From positions 1 to 49,577 of the forward strand of contig JALHMY010000076.1 in assembly GCA_022843805.1 (NCBI GenBank): DNA of 49,577 nt, written 5' to 3'. The notes under the pieces were generated by a model. It ran no database searches. It saw only the letters and a list, made by a program, of their open reading frames with translations, and was not told the origin of the DNA. Position 1 is the stretch's first letter; each line of letters starts with the position of its first letter. Below, in pieces: positions 16,452-25,666 of the stretch. Source of the DNA: Fuerstiella sp. Its GTDB lineage: Bacteria; Planctomycetota; Planctomycetia; Planctomycetales; Planctomycetaceae. Made by a program: the position numbers and the translations under genes.

Positions 16452-18548
16452 TTACTGCTGTGCTGAACTGGTTTTCGTGCGGGGATTTCGAAAATAGTAG
16501 AAACGTCCGTCTTCCGCGCCGCCCAGAAAGTCGGGAAGACCGTCACCATTAAAGTCCACGGTTGTTGGACTGACATCATGACCTTCGATGTTCTGATCGA
16601 CCAGCAGTCCCATATCACGGAGAAGTACGCTGGTTGATTCTTTCTCACTGTCGTTGGTGAGGGGTGCTGAGGGCGATGTTTGTTGTTTTGGAATCTGTCT
16701 CAGAAACACGGCGTTGGCCGCATTCGCCAGAATATCCGCATATCCGTCTGCGTCCCAGTCGGTAACAGCCAGTTTTCGCCGTCCGCTTTTTCCTGCTGTT
16801 CCGTTATTCAGCAGAATGAGGCCGGGTTCCCGGCTGGAAACATTATGGCGACTGTCGGTCACCGAAAAATTTTCTCCATGGAAAATTCTTTGCGGGGCTT
16901 TCAGCAGCAGTTTGCCGTCCTGGCGAGTGCGTTCAAAGAAGGCCAGATAACCTTCGTGATCCAGCATGATCAGGTCGGACAGACCATCACGATTCCAGTC
17001 GACAGCAACAGGAGTTGTACGCCACTGAGTCAGCAGTTCTTTACCCGAGGGTTTTAGCCAGCCCCAGGCAAGAGCCGGCTGCGATTTCTTCCATTCCACT
17101 TCAATATATTGTGGAGCTGCCAGTTCCGGCTCATGACGGGTTCCCACGTTGCGATACCAGTGAACTCGGCCAAGGATCGAGCTGGCGATGATGTCAGGCA
17201 GACCGTCATGATCCCAGTCAGCGACTGTTTGGGTGGTGTACCCCCATTTGGCTTCGCATGGGCCCTGGATACTGCCATTGGGGCCGGCCTGCACCCGAAT
17301 CGTTTTACCAGCTGCCTTCAAAAAGGCTGGCGCTGCCCAGCTGGGATATTCAATGCCGGGACCGCTGAGATTTTCAAAGAAGGAAATGTAACCGGCTGTA
17401 TTCCCGCAGATGATGTCGTCATCACCGTCACCGTCCCAGTCGAATCCAACCGGAGTTGCGAGCGCTCCACACTTCAGGTCGTCGGCTTCCTGCTGAAAGT
17501 ATACGGGACGGAGAAATAATGGAGCGCCCTGGCCGTTCAGTTCTCCGGAATGTTCAATGAATGCAACGCGTCCGTCTTCGTCACCCACGATCAGATCGTG
17601 ATCGCCATCGCGATCCCAGTCGATGGCCGTGGGAGTAATCATTTGCAGGTCCATTATCAGTGGGCTGCCATCAGGCAGTGTCAGACGTACTCCCGACTCG
17701 TATTCGGGTGATGTTCGAGTACCCACATTACGAAACCATGTGAAGCCATCGAGAAATTCGCCGCAGATCAGATCGAGATCGCCATCTTTGTCGAAGTCTG
17801 CAAAGCTGGGTGACGGCCACCCGAAGACCTCAACTGGTTTTCCGGCTGCCTGAATCCTTTGAGGTTCCTCCCAGGAAGGATTGTCGACAGTACCGGAATT
17901 GCGTGCCAGATAAACGAACCCTCGAAGTGGCCCGTTTGTCCATTCACCTTTTTCGTTCCATGCGTTGTCCCAGCCATAATCGGTCCAGTCGCCGACTCCC
18001 ACAATGATGTCAGAGCGACCATCATTGTCGTAATCCACAAGCCGCCACATGTTGGCTCGCACTTTATTGGGGTGGATATTCGCGGGGAGTGGCAGTCGTT
18101 CACCGGAATCAAGACCGGACTGAAGGAAATCAGGATGCATCATGCCGGGAGTCAGCACAACGGGCTTGCCTTCAATGTAACTGACCTGAACATTTTGCAG
18201 ACCTTTGCTGATGCGTCTGGCGGGCTTGAAAATCGGCATTTTGTGAGTCGAAGTATCTCCCTGCGTGTTTTCAAAGAACCAGACGCCGTTGTATGGTTTG
18301 TCGGGGCAGTTGACGACGAGGTCCAGGTCGCCATCCTGATCAAAATCCATCGGCAGTGGCCATGCCCAAAGTCCCACACCAAGATCCGTGACCAGGCCCG
18401 GGTTGTTGTACTTCAGTCGCTCGAGCTGTCTGTGTTCCTGGCCCATGGAGGTTAAATTCAGGACAGACAGAAGCACCGCCACAAGGGCCTTTATGGTGGA
18501 ATGCCGAACCGGCAGCTTCGCAAATCCTGATTCCTCGACGTCCTGCAT
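16452..18548 (-). CDS. Secreted FG-GAP/VCBS beta-propeller protein
   Basis: This exported protein of about 698 residues has a signal segment near residues 18-37. Its body contains nine calcium-binding FG-GAP loops of the form D-(F/W/Y)-(D/N)-x-D-G-x-x-D-(L/I)-(I/V), for example DFDQDGDLDLVVN, DYDNDGRSDIIVG, DWDRDGDHDLIVG, DWNRDGLSDLIML and DFNGDGLPDFLGG. Such repeats fold into a beta-propeller used for ligand or surface binding. Between loops are WPSPSFADF and WFRNVGT strands typical of planctomycete VCBS proteins. ATG 18548 is preceded by GAGGAAACA; GTG 18551 is adjacent. It is divergent from the ECF sigma gene at 18777. The ligand is unknown. Confidence 0.88.
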   Translation of the reverse strand: MQDVEESGFAKLPVRHSTIKALVAVLLSVLNLTSMGQEHRQLERLKYNNPGLVTDLGVGLWAWPLPMDFDQDGDLDLVVNCPDKPYNGVWFFENTQGDTSTHKMPIFKPARRISKGLQNVQVSYIEGKPVVLTPGMMHPDFLQSGLDSGERLPLPANIHPNKVRANMWRLVDYDNDGRSDIIVGVGDWTDYGWDNAWNEKGEWTNGPLRGFVYLARNSGTVDNPSWEEPQRIQAAGKPVEVFGWPSPSFADFDKDGDLDLICGEFLDGFTWFRNVGTRTSPEYESGVRLTLPDGSPLIMDLQMITPTAIDWDRDGDHDLIVGDEDGRVAFIEHSGELNGQGAPLFLRPVYFQQEADDLKCGALATPVGFDWDGDGDDDIICGNTAGYISFFENLSGPGIEYPSWAAPAFLKAAGKTIRVQAGPNGSIQGPCEAKWGYTTQTVADWDHDGLPDIIASSILGRVHWYRNVGTRHEPELAAPQYIEVEWKKSQPALAWGWLKPSGKELLTQWRTTPVAVDWNRDGLSDLIMLDHEGYLAFFERTRQDGKLLLKAPQRIFHGENFSVTDSRHNVSSREPGLILLNNGTAGKSGRRKLAVTDWDADGYADILANAANAVFLRQIPKQQTSPSAPLTNDSEKESTSVLLRDMGLLVDQNIEGHDVSPTTVDFNGDGLPDFLGGAEDGRFYYFRNPRTKTSSAQQ

Positions 18549-18776
18549 CACTGTTTCCTCAATGAGAATTCCTGTGCGGACCCTGGCATGGCGCTGTACT
18601 CCTGGGTCATAACGGCTGGAATATAACCGAAGTCTTCGGATATTATGGTTTTCCCGAAAGGTTCAGTATAACCAATCAGGACTCTCGCGGCGTCTCCGGA
18701 ACGGCCAGTATTTTGGCTGATTGGGCGTGCTCGATCGAGTTGCCAGTTGCCGGATGAGTAAGCTAATCTTCTGACT

Positions 18777-19370
18777 ATGCAGAAAGACACTGACAACTCC
18801 GATACATCTCTGAGCCTGCTGGAAAGGGCGAAGCAGCACGATCCGGCTGCATGGGGACGCCTTGTGCAGCTCTATAGCCCGCTGATTTTCTACTGGGCTC
18901 GGCGAGCTGGTCTGACGGAGGAACGGAGTGCCGATATTGTACAGGAGGTTTGGGCTTCTGTGACTTCCGCACTTTCCAGATTTGAGCGTGATCATTTGCA
19001 CGGGACATTTCGGGGATGGCTCTGGACAATCGCTCGCAACAAGGTTCGGGATCTCCTGCGGCGAGATTCGTCACAGGCACTCGCAGCAGGGGGGACCGAA
19101 GCGAGGCTGTTGCTGGAATCGCTGCCCGAACTCGAACCTGTCGAAGGAAATGATGCGGCTGACCACACGCTGCTGCGTCGAGCGCTGGAACTTGTTGAGC
19201 ACGATTTTGAGCCTCATACCTGGCAGGCGTTCTGGCTGATGACGGTGGAAGAGATGCCAGCTGCTCACGTTGCAGAGAAGCTCGGAATTGCTTCCAATGC
19301 CGTACATCAGGCCCGGTTTCGAGTACTGAGACGATTGCGTGAGGAACTTGCGGGGCTTGTCAAGCTCTGA
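18777..19370 (+). CDS. ECF-type RNA polymerase sigma factor (kinase-linked)
   Basis: This is a cytoplasmic sigma factor of 197 residues. Sigma-2 spans about 10-85, with the core DIVQEVWASVTSALSRFE and the FRGWLWTIARNKVRDLLRR promoter-melting segment. Sigma-4 spans about 130-190, with the recognition helix in AAHVAEKLGIASNAVHQARFRVLRRL. The next gene encodes a zinc-finger plus Ser/Thr kinase protein, a partnership described for several planctomycete ECF groups, so kinase control of this sigma factor is plausible. The 193-base gap to the kinase start contains a GC-rich repeat that may separate or attenuate their transcription. It is transcribed away from the FG-GAP gene. Confidence 0.9.
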   Translation: MQKDTDNSDTSLSLLERAKQHDPAAWGRLVQLYSPLIFYWARRAGLTEERSADIVQEVWASVTSALSRFERDHLHGTFRGWLWTIARNKVRDLLRRDSSQALAAGGTEARLLLESLPELEPVEGNDAADHTLLRRALELVEHDFEPHTWQAFWLMTVEEMPAAHVAEKLGIASNAVHQARFRVLRRLREELAGLVKL

Positions 19371-19442
19371 CAGCGACTGTGTACCCGTTTGACTCATTGG
19401 TTCGGAATGACCCGTTAGGCGAGCGGCAAAATTGTGTTTACC

Positions 19443-19529
19443 GGGATGGCGAGGCTCCTGCCGAGCTTTTCTCGGCTCAGCAGGAGCTTCGCCCTCCCAT
19501 CTTCGGCTCAGCAGGAGCTTCGCCCTCCC
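19443..19529 (+). repeat. GC-rich inverted and direct repeat between sigma and kinase genes
   Basis: TCGGCTCAGCAGGAGCTTCG plus CCCTCCC occurs twice as exact 27-bp direct copies (19472-19498, 19503-19529). It is preceded by an inverted, slightly diverged copy (19443-19466) that can pair with the first. The result is a hairpin plus one extra arm. A further copy is at 10728-10754. Confidence 0.8.
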
Positions 19530-19563
19530 TTGTCAATCATCAGTAATATGTCGGAGAATCAGC

Positions 19564-22500
19564 ATGACCAGCAGCAAATGTCCGCCCGATGAAGGATTGC
19601 GGGCCTACGCATCCGGTCGGTTGTCGCAGGCAGAGGCCGAGACGATTGATCAGCATGTTGAACTCTGTCCCACTTGCCTTGAACGACTTGACCTGTGTGT
19701 GCGAAGTTCAGGATCGCTGGCTGAGGCTCTGCGAAAGGTACCGGAATTCGGACAAAGAGAATCCGAGATTCCTCCATTGAAACGTGCAATCGCGGCTGTT
19801 CTGGGAACCGATCACTTCGAGCCACAGAACGACACACGGCCGAGCTGCGATGATTCAGTGGCTTTGTCCGGCTCGATTGTGGGCGGATATCGGATTATTG
19901 CCGAGATTGGGCGAGGAGGCATTGGGCGTGTTTATCAGGCCAGTCATCCCCGTCTGGGTCAGGACGTGGCTCTGAAGATGCTGAAGACCAGTGTTCGATC
20001 CGGTCAGGTGCTCGCCCGTTTTCAGGCTGAATCGCAGGCACTGCTGCGAATGGATCATCCCGGAATTGCGCGAGTTCTTGACGGAGGGGCCACCGAGGAC
20101 GGACAGCCATTTTTTGTTATGGAACTGGTCCGGGGCACCGCGATTACAAAATATTGTTATCAGCAGCGGCTGAATATCTCTCAGAGGCTGGATCTGTTTC
20201 TGCAGGTTTGCAGTGCTGTGCAGCATGCACATCAAAAGGCGATCATTCATCGCGACATTAAGCCTTCGAATGTCATGGTGACAGAGTACGATGGCAGACC
20301 GGTCGTCAAGGTAATCGACTTTGGGATTGCCAAGGTGCTGGATCAGACGGATGGCGAATCAACTCAGGACGGTATGATTGTGGGCACGCCTGAGTATATG
20401 AGTCCGGAACAGGCCGGATTGCGAACTGGAGATATTGATACTCGAAGCGACGTCTTTGCACTCGGAGTGCTGCTGTATGAGTTGCTGACCGAATCCAGCC
20501 CCTTTCGCCAGGCGGACGAAAAATCCGTTGCTGTACTGGAGCAGTTGCGGAGGGTTCGGGAAGATGAACTGATTCCTCCCTTTGTCAGGCTGCGGCAAAA
20601 CCCGGAACGTGTTGCCGTTGCCGGCCGGTTTCAGACGACTCCCGAACGCCTGGCCCGTCAGCTCAGATTCGAACTCACCTGGGTCGTCACGCGATCTGTG
20701 GAAAAGGATCCGGAGCGGCGATACGAATCTGTGGGAGCATTTGCGGAAGATGTTCGTCGCTTTATTAATAACGAAGCTGTGGTCGCAGCCCGACCGTCAC
20801 GCTGGTACCGCATCAGAAAACTGGTCTCACGTCACCGAGTGCCCGTGATTCTGACCACGCTGCTGTTTTCGGCAATGCTGGCCGGCAGTCTTGGCACATA
20901 CTCCGGAATGGTTCAGGCGAGCCGGGAGCGTGATGAGAAAGCTGATGCGCTGACGCAGGTGGTTGAGGAGAGAGACCGGACAGCGGAGGCGCTGAGATCG
21001 GAAGAAGCTGCCAGGCAGAAAGCGGAAACTGCAAACTCACAGGCCGTGACGGCACTGCAGACCCTGACAGAGGAATCCGTTTCACGTTTCCTTTCCTCTC
21101 GCAATGCCATCACAGAAGAGGATCGACAGTTTCTCGAACAGATTATCCGGCAACTTGAACAGTTTACGGCATCCTCTGACAACAGTATGGCGTCGAGAGT
21201 CGTCATGGCGGACGGTTTGAATCAGGTTGGATCACTGCAGAGACGACTGGGGAATTCCGGGGATGCGGCTGCGTCATATCAGCGATCGATTGACGTCTGG
21301 AAACAGGTTTGCAGCGAACCGGGGGCTAAGCCCGAATATCATCGCGGGATGGCTGACAGCTACAGCAATCTCGGAATAGCGCTTGCCGAACTGCAGCGTT
21401 TTGAAGAATCGGAGGCGGCTCATCTGGAAGCCATTAAACGCCATTCGGAACTGGCCGAGGCGTGGCCTGAGAATGTTTCTTACAAACGAAACGTGGCCAA
21501 TTGTCGCAATTCGTACGGTGTAATGCTGAAGGATGTTAAACGGAATCTGGAGACGATTGAACAGTATCGCCTTGCACTGGAAATCTACGATGAACTCAGC
21601 AAAAAATTCCCTGACGATATGGATTTGCTCGATTCAATGAGTGGTCCCAGAAATAATATGGGGATTGAACTTGCGCTGGTGGGACGATATGACGAATCGC
21701 AGGTGGCTCATGAGGCCGTCATTGAATTGCGAGAGAAACTTGTCCGACATGCTCCGGATGATCCCGATCGCCGACATGAACTGGCTGCCGCTTATTCAAA
21801 CCTTGGGATGCTGCAGGCTCTTCAGAAACAGTATGAAAAAGCCCTGCCAAACTATGAACGCTGCGAAGAGCAGTGTCTTCGTCTTACCGCAGAATTCCCT
21901 GCCGTCCCCGTCTATCGCAGGACTCTCCAGGGATGTCTTTCAGCGATGGGGAGGATATATAGCCTGCAGAATCGGCATTTGGAGGCGGAGCAGACCTACC
22001 ATCAATATGTGGTTCTTACAAAGCAACTGCAGCGTGAAGATCCCGCCAGCAGGGAAACGGAAATTGAAGTTGCCCAGGGGTATGGAAAGCAGGCCGTCGC
22101 ACTCAGCAGACTGAAAGAATACGCACGCGCGGCGGAGGCCGGTCAGAATTCCGCTGAGATTTATCGGTCTTTGATTGAAAAAGGGCAGGGCGACGCTGAA
22201 GTGCGGTTTTCGCTTGCAAATATACTGACGCTGCTTTCATCGATGTTGAAGAGTTCGGGTGACAATGAGGCTGCACTCAGTCGCTGTACCGAAGCCATTG
22301 GATTGCTGACTGCTAATGCGGAAACCGGGAGCTCCAGTGACCAGACGAATAAGCTGCAGATTGCGTTATTGAAAGAACAGGCGATCCTGCTGGGTCAGCT
22401 GAAGCGATATCAGGAAGCTGTGGCGGCGTGGGATCATGTCCTGACAAAGGAGGAGCCGGCTACGGTTCAAACTCAGCTGAGGCGTCTCGTCTGCCTTTGT

Positions 22501-22800
22501 CATGAAAAGCCGGCAGAAGCAATTGCCGAGGCGGCGTCGCTGACGGCTGACGCGCAGCTGCCAAAGGATGCCGGCTCACTCTTCTATTCAGCCAGAATTC
22601 ACGCCACGGCTTCTGTTCGCCTGAGTGAGAAGTCTGATCAGGAGCAGGCAGCCGGGACTGCGATGAAGGTTCTGCAGTCACTGCAGGAGGCGGGCTTCTT
22701 TAAGCTCTCCGAGAATATGGAAGTGCTGAAAACGCACGCCGACCTGAATCCGCTTCGTGAGCGTCCGGACTTTCAGAGTCTGCTGAGCAACACCGAATAA
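19564..22800 (+). CDS. Zinc-finger Ser/Thr protein kinase with TPR sensor region
   Basis: This is a membrane-bound signalling kinase of 1078 residues. ATG 19564 after GGAG begins it; the open frame upstream is translated repeat. Residues 30-45 form an anti-sigma-like zinc motif (H31-x3-C35-x2-C38). The kinase domain is ~109-400: GRGGIG loop (117-122), Lys138, HRDIKPSN (229-236), DFG (252-254), GTPEYMSPEQ. A single helix lies at ~426-448 (VPVILTTLLFSAMLAGSLGTY), followed by a Glu/Arg-rich coiled coil and many TPR units (for example YSNLGIALAELQRFEESEAAH, YSNLGMLQALQKQYEKALPNYE). The inferred layout is a cytoplasmic kinase with an external TPR sensor. It is likely the partner of the ECF factor upstream. 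Confidence 0.93.
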   Translation: MTSSKCPPDEGLRAYASGRLSQAEAETIDQHVELCPTCLERLDLCVRSSGSLAEALRKVPEFGQRESEIPPLKRAIAAVLGTDHFEPQNDTRPSCDDSVALSGSIVGGYRIIAEIGRGGIGRVYQASHPRLGQDVALKMLKTSVRSGQVLARFQAESQALLRMDHPGIARVLDGGATEDGQPFFVMELVRGTAITKYCYQQRLNISQRLDLFLQVCSAVQHAHQKAIIHRDIKPSNVMVTEYDGRPVVKVIDFGIAKVLDQTDGESTQDGMIVGTPEYMSPEQAGLRTGDIDTRSDVFALGVLLYELLTESSPFRQADEKSVAVLEQLRRVREDELIPPFVRLRQNPERVAVAGRFQTTPERLARQLRFELTWVVTRSVEKDPERRYESVGAFAEDVRRFINNEAVVAARPSRWYRIRKLVSRHRVPVILTTLLFSAMLAGSLGTYSGMVQASRERDEKADALTQVVEERDRTAEALRSEEAARQKAETANSQAVTALQTLTEESVSRFLSSRNAITEEDRQFLEQIIRQLEQFTASSDNSMASRVVMADGLNQVGSLQRRLGNSGDAAASYQRSIDVWKQVCSEPGAKPEYHRGMADSYSNLGIALAELQRFEESEAAHLEAIKRHSELAEAWPENVSYKRNVANCRNSYGVMLKDVKRNLETIEQYRLALEIYDELSKKFPDDMDLLDSMSGPRNNMGIELALVGRYDESQVAHEAVIELREKLVRHAPDDPDRRHELAAAYSNLGMLQALQKQYEKALPNYERCEEQCLRLTAEFPAVPVYRRTLQGCLSAMGRIYSLQNRHLEAEQTYHQYVVLTKQLQREDPASRETEIEVAQGYGKQAVALSRLKEYARAAEAGQNSAEIYRSLIEKGQGDAEVRFSLANILTLLSSMLKSSGDNEAALSRCTEAIGLLTANAETGSSSDQTNKLQIALLKEQAILLGQLKRYQEAVAAWDHVLTKEEPATVQTQLRRLVCLCHEKPAEAIAEAASLTADAQLPKDAGSLFYSARIHATASVRLSEKSDQEQAAGTAMKVLQSLQEAGFFKLSENMEVLKTHADLNPLRERPDFQSLLSNTE

Positions 22801-22975
22801 CAAATGCTTCGCAACGATTTGTGTCGATTGCTGTGCGTTTCATACAGCGAGGACGACAGTAAGAACTGTATGTGTACGGAACGAGTACGGTAATCGGCCG
22901 CAAACAACATTGCGGCACGATTCCCGCGATTTGACAGTACCTCGGACATATGTTGAATGCAGCCCGGCAGGACGT

Positions 22976-23782
22976 TCAGATGACTTCGTCGATCACCGGG
23001 TTTGTCAGGGATCCAATTCGTTCTATATCGATGGAGACCTGATCTCCGTGCTTCAGAAACACAGGGGGTGTTCGTGCGGCACCGACTCCGTGAGGAGTTC
23101 CGGTCAGGATCACGGTCCCCGCCGGCAGAACTGTACTGGCGCTGAGAAATTCAATCAGCGTGGGTACATCAAAGATCATGTCGTTCGTATTCCAGTCCTG
23201 CATCACGCTGCCGTTCAGGATCGTGCGAATCTGAAGTGTATTGGGGTTGGGAATGTCGTCTGTGGTGACGATGGCGGGTCCGAGCGGGCAGAATGTGGCA
23301 AATGTCTTGCCGCGGCACCACTGTCCCCCGCCTCCATCTTTTTGCCAGTCACGTGCGCTGACATCGTTTGCACAGGTGTAGCCCAGTACATATTCGAGAG
23401 CATTCTGCTTAGACGCATTGTAGCAGTCTTTGCCGATCACCACAGCCAGTTCACATTCGTAGTCGACCTTGTCGCTGTGCAGTTTTCGCGGCAGGCGAAT
23501 CGGATCCCCCGGGTTCTGTACGGCGGAGTTGACTTTGATAAACAGGACCGGGTTTGCCGGAATAGGGGACTTTCCTTCTTCGGCATGTTTTCGATAGTTC
23601 AGCCCGATGCACAGGATATTGGACGGCTGGAGCGGGGCGAGCAGTTTATGGCCGGAGATGGCGATACCTGTGTCGGTGAGCGAACCGAAAAGGTCACCAC
23701 TGAGCTTTGTTAGTGCTCCTGAGTCGTGAAGTTTAGCGAGCGATACGGAGCCATCAGCCAGTTGAACTCGGCAAATTTTCAT
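22976..23782 (-). CDS. Fumarylacetoacetate hydrolase (FAH) family protein
   Basis: This is a cytosolic metal-dependent C-C hydrolase or decarboxylase of the FAH fold, the family of fumarylpyruvate hydrolases, HpcE and acylpyruvases. The 268-residue protein has the entry motif CIGLNYRKHAEE (near 58-69). The metal ligands Glu109, Glu111 (DYECELAVVIGKD) and Asp140 (CANDVSARDWQ) follow, with a KTFATFCPLGP segment and the C-terminal GDQVSIDIERIGSLTNPV. These are all standard for bacterial FAH proteins. The substrate cannot be told: neighbours on either side are a kinase and secreted structural proteins, not an aromatic catabolic operon. Its 3' end converges with the kinase gene. Confidence 0.9.
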   Translation of the reverse strand: MKICRVQLADGSVSLAKLHDSGALTKLSGDLFGSLTDTGIAISGHKLLAPLQPSNILCIGLNYRKHAEEGKSPIPANPVLFIKVNSAVQNPGDPIRLPRKLHSDKVDYECELAVVIGKDCYNASKQNALEYVLGYTCANDVSARDWQKDGGGGQWCRGKTFATFCPLGPAIVTTDDIPNPNTLQIRTILNGSVMQDWNTNDMIFDVPTLIEFLSASTVLPAGTVILTGTPHGVGAARTPPVFLKHGDQVSIDIERIGSLTNPVIDEVI

Positions 23783-23887
23783 GGAAGAGATCTCGTCTTT
23801 CTAACGGAAAAGTAACGGTACTCCCCGGAAGAATAATGTCTGGTGCGACGACTTTCCATGTCGAGGACACCGGTGTGCTTAAACGGC

Positions 23888-23923
23888 AAAAGCTCCGGCA
23901 GGACTGAACGTCCTCCGGAGCTT
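23888..23923 (-). terminator. Rho-independent-type terminator hairpin
   Basis: AAAGCTCCGG and CCGGAGCTTT form a perfect 10-bp outer stem enclosing a second stem AGGAC/GTCCT with a TGAAC loop. On the minus strand the hairpin is 35 bases past the stop of the secreted-protein gene at 23958 and runs into TTTTGCC, so it fits termination of that gene. Confidence 0.75.
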
Positions 23924-23957
23924 TCTGGTTTCACCGAATGAGATTGACTGTGGTTCT

Positions 23958-24500
23958 TTAACGGCGGACGGCGCCATCAGGGAAAATATGCACCGGGCGA
24001 CCGTCTGACATTCGTGACTGTGCATGATTGCTGGCAGGTGCATTTGGCACAGGAGCATCTGAAGACAGTCCGGAGGAGCCGGAAGTGTCGAAGCTGGTGC
24101 GGTAGATCGGGTGAATCGTTGTTGGTACGGATTGCGGAACCGGAGACGATGGAGCCAGCTGTGAATGCAGATTGCCCTGAAGATAGCTGCCTCGATATCT
24201 GTTCCAGAACTGCTGAGAATAGGGCATGCCGTGAGCGGCGCCCCATCCGGTGGCAATCTGTGTCTGGGCGAACACATGTCGGTAGTTGTAAGGTCTGAAA
24301 CTCGCAAATCCGCCGTACGCGGGAACTCTCTGATACTGTCCGTGCAGCCATGGATCCTGCTGATCATACGGGTACAGCTGACCGCCTTCTCCGGTGGCAA
24401 TTGCTCCTGAGTATTCGATCCCGGGCGATCCCACCTGTGCGGATGCGAGCGGAGATGCAGCCACGATCATGGCTACGGTATATAACAAGGATCGACTCAT
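23958..24500 (-). CDS. Secreted planctomycete protein with PGIEYS motif
   Basis: This secreted protein has ~180 residues. ATG 24500 is preceded by a good GGAGG site; the frame upstream is not protein-like. The signal peptide MSRSLLYTVAMIVAASPLASA is followed directly by QVGSPGIEYSG. Aromatic-rich segments then follow: QLYPYDQQDPW, FRPYNYRHVFAQTQIATGW and GMPYSQQFWNRYRG. The Tyr/Trp-rich composition and the end SDGRPVHIFPDGAVRR are unlike any enzyme I know. The PGIEYS motif is shared with the divergent gene at 24877, so the two probably belong together. I cannot assign a function; an envelope or extracellular structural role linked to the nearby secretin is inference. Confidence 0.75.
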   Translation of the reverse strand: MSRSLLYTVAMIVAASPLASAQVGSPGIEYSGAIATGEGGQLYPYDQQDPWLHGQYQRVPAYGGFASFRPYNYRHVFAQTQIATGWGAAHGMPYSQQFWNRYRGSYLQGNLHSQLAPSSPVPQSVPTTIHPIYRTSFDTSGSSGLSSDAPVPNAPASNHAQSRMSDGRPVHIFPDGAVRR

Positions 24501-24876
24501 GGGTTCCCTCCGAGGTCGAAGACAGCGCTGGGCTGGCTGAAGATGCGCTGATTCACCGCCAATGACGATGCGCAATGCAAAACAGAATGATCCGTCCCTT
24601 CTCGTATCGGTCAGCCGGAAGTCGCTCTTTTTCCAAAGCTGAAGAAACGTTTGTTCTGTTGAATTCGTTGTGCCGCTTACATCTCGAACGCCCTTACCGT
24701 CATATTTTAACTTCGATCGAAACGCCCGGAAATGTCCTGGTCATGTGAAGAGATGTCGTGTAGATGTGTATTGCTTTGCTGTATTCCGGCAGGTGCTGCT
24801 GAAAGTGATCACCATGATGCGCATTTGCTGAACTTTGTGTCTTTGCTGATGACAACTCGATGGAGAGAATTGAACA
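24501..24876. promoter_or_regulatory. Divergent promoter region of the PGIEYS gene pair
   Basis: This 376-base gap separates two divergent genes for short secreted proteins sharing a motif, so it must hold both promoters. No clear -35/-10 hexamers, palindromic operator or repeat could be picked out by eye. AT-rich stretches lie near 24695-24720. Confidence 0.45.
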
Positions 24877-25329
24877 ATGCTCAGAAGTACAAAACGTGCT
24901 GGAACGCTTGTCGGAGTCCTGCTTGCATTTGCGACGGCCGTGACCCATGCGGGTGGGTTTGGGGGCGGACATCTTTCCGGAATTCTCCATCCTTCCAGCG
25001 GATGTGCGTGCAATCGTTCTCCGGCTCCGGTTCATGCTGCCCCGGTTCATTTTGCCCCGGTCATTCATTCGGCCTGTCACTGCGGACATGCTGCAGCCAG
25101 CTGTTGTGGTGTCGGCGGCGGCGCGCTGATGTTCGCAGGAGGTATGCCGGGAATTGAGTACTCCTATGGAGATGGCGGATCAATGTACGGAAGCAGTTTT
25201 CTCAGCGGTTACGAGGGGCTTCCGAACATGGACGGTGGCGGCGTTCATCACCGTTACCCGTATCACAGCTATCGCCGTCCCTGGGCTCATCCAGGTCCGG
25301 CATCTGCCAACATTTCGATCGTCTGGTAA
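24877..25329 (+). CDS. Secreted Cys/His/Gly-rich protein with PGIEYS motif
   Basis: This is a 150-residue secreted protein. The signal peptide ends after AVTHA (residue 25). The mature chain has a Cys- and His-rich part (CACNRSPAPVHAAPVHFAPVIHSACHCGHAAASCC, about 43-77), a Gly/Ser/Tyr part beginning at MPGIEYS, and a C-terminal YPYHSYRRPWAHPGPASANISIVW block of a type I recognise from other planctomycete secreted proteins. The repeated PVH/PVI and Cys-x-Cys spacing could bind metal or form disulfides. GAGAGAATTGAACA precedes the ATG. It is divergent from a protein with the same PGIEYS motif and upstream of a secretin gene on the same strand. Function unknown. Confidence 0.75.
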   Translation: MLRSTKRAGTLVGVLLAFATAVTHAGGFGGGHLSGILHPSSGCACNRSPAPVHAAPVHFAPVIHSACHCGHAAASCCGVGGGALMFAGGMPGIEYSYGDGGSMYGSSFLSGYEGLPNMDGGGVHHRYPYHSYRRPWAHPGPASANISIVW

Positions 25330-25666
25330 TGGCCGACTCTGGTCGGGCGGACTTGAGCAAATCCTGTAGAATAACAGCCTTTTTTCCGGACTTTTGAGAT
25401 AGCGCATTTTACCCAATCGGCTTGACCGTAACGGCTGAACCAAATACGACAATCAGCACTCAACGGGAGATCATGTCCCGTGCAGGGGTCGCCGATATCG
25501 ATCCCGTATAGTTCACCAAACTCACACCAGCATGGTTGAGATGGCAGAATCGACAGTTCGGAACGGCGTCCGTCTGTCAGAAATACTGCCGAGGTGTACC
25601 AGGAGGTTGCGGAGACAGATTTCTGTCAACTCCGCTGAAGATGCGACATGGAAGGAGCAGCTTCGA
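25330..25666. other. Intergenic, no recognised feature
   Basis: A gap of 337 bases between the Cys/His-rich gene and the secretin start. The secretin frame is open back to 25532, but those codons lack a signal-peptide pattern. I see no hairpin or repeat. Confidence 0.45.

Noticed and set aside
18777..22800. Two-component or anti-sigma gene in the ECF/kinase locus
   Set aside because: No histidine kinase, receiver domain or separate anti-sigma gene is present; the zinc finger lies within the kinase protein.
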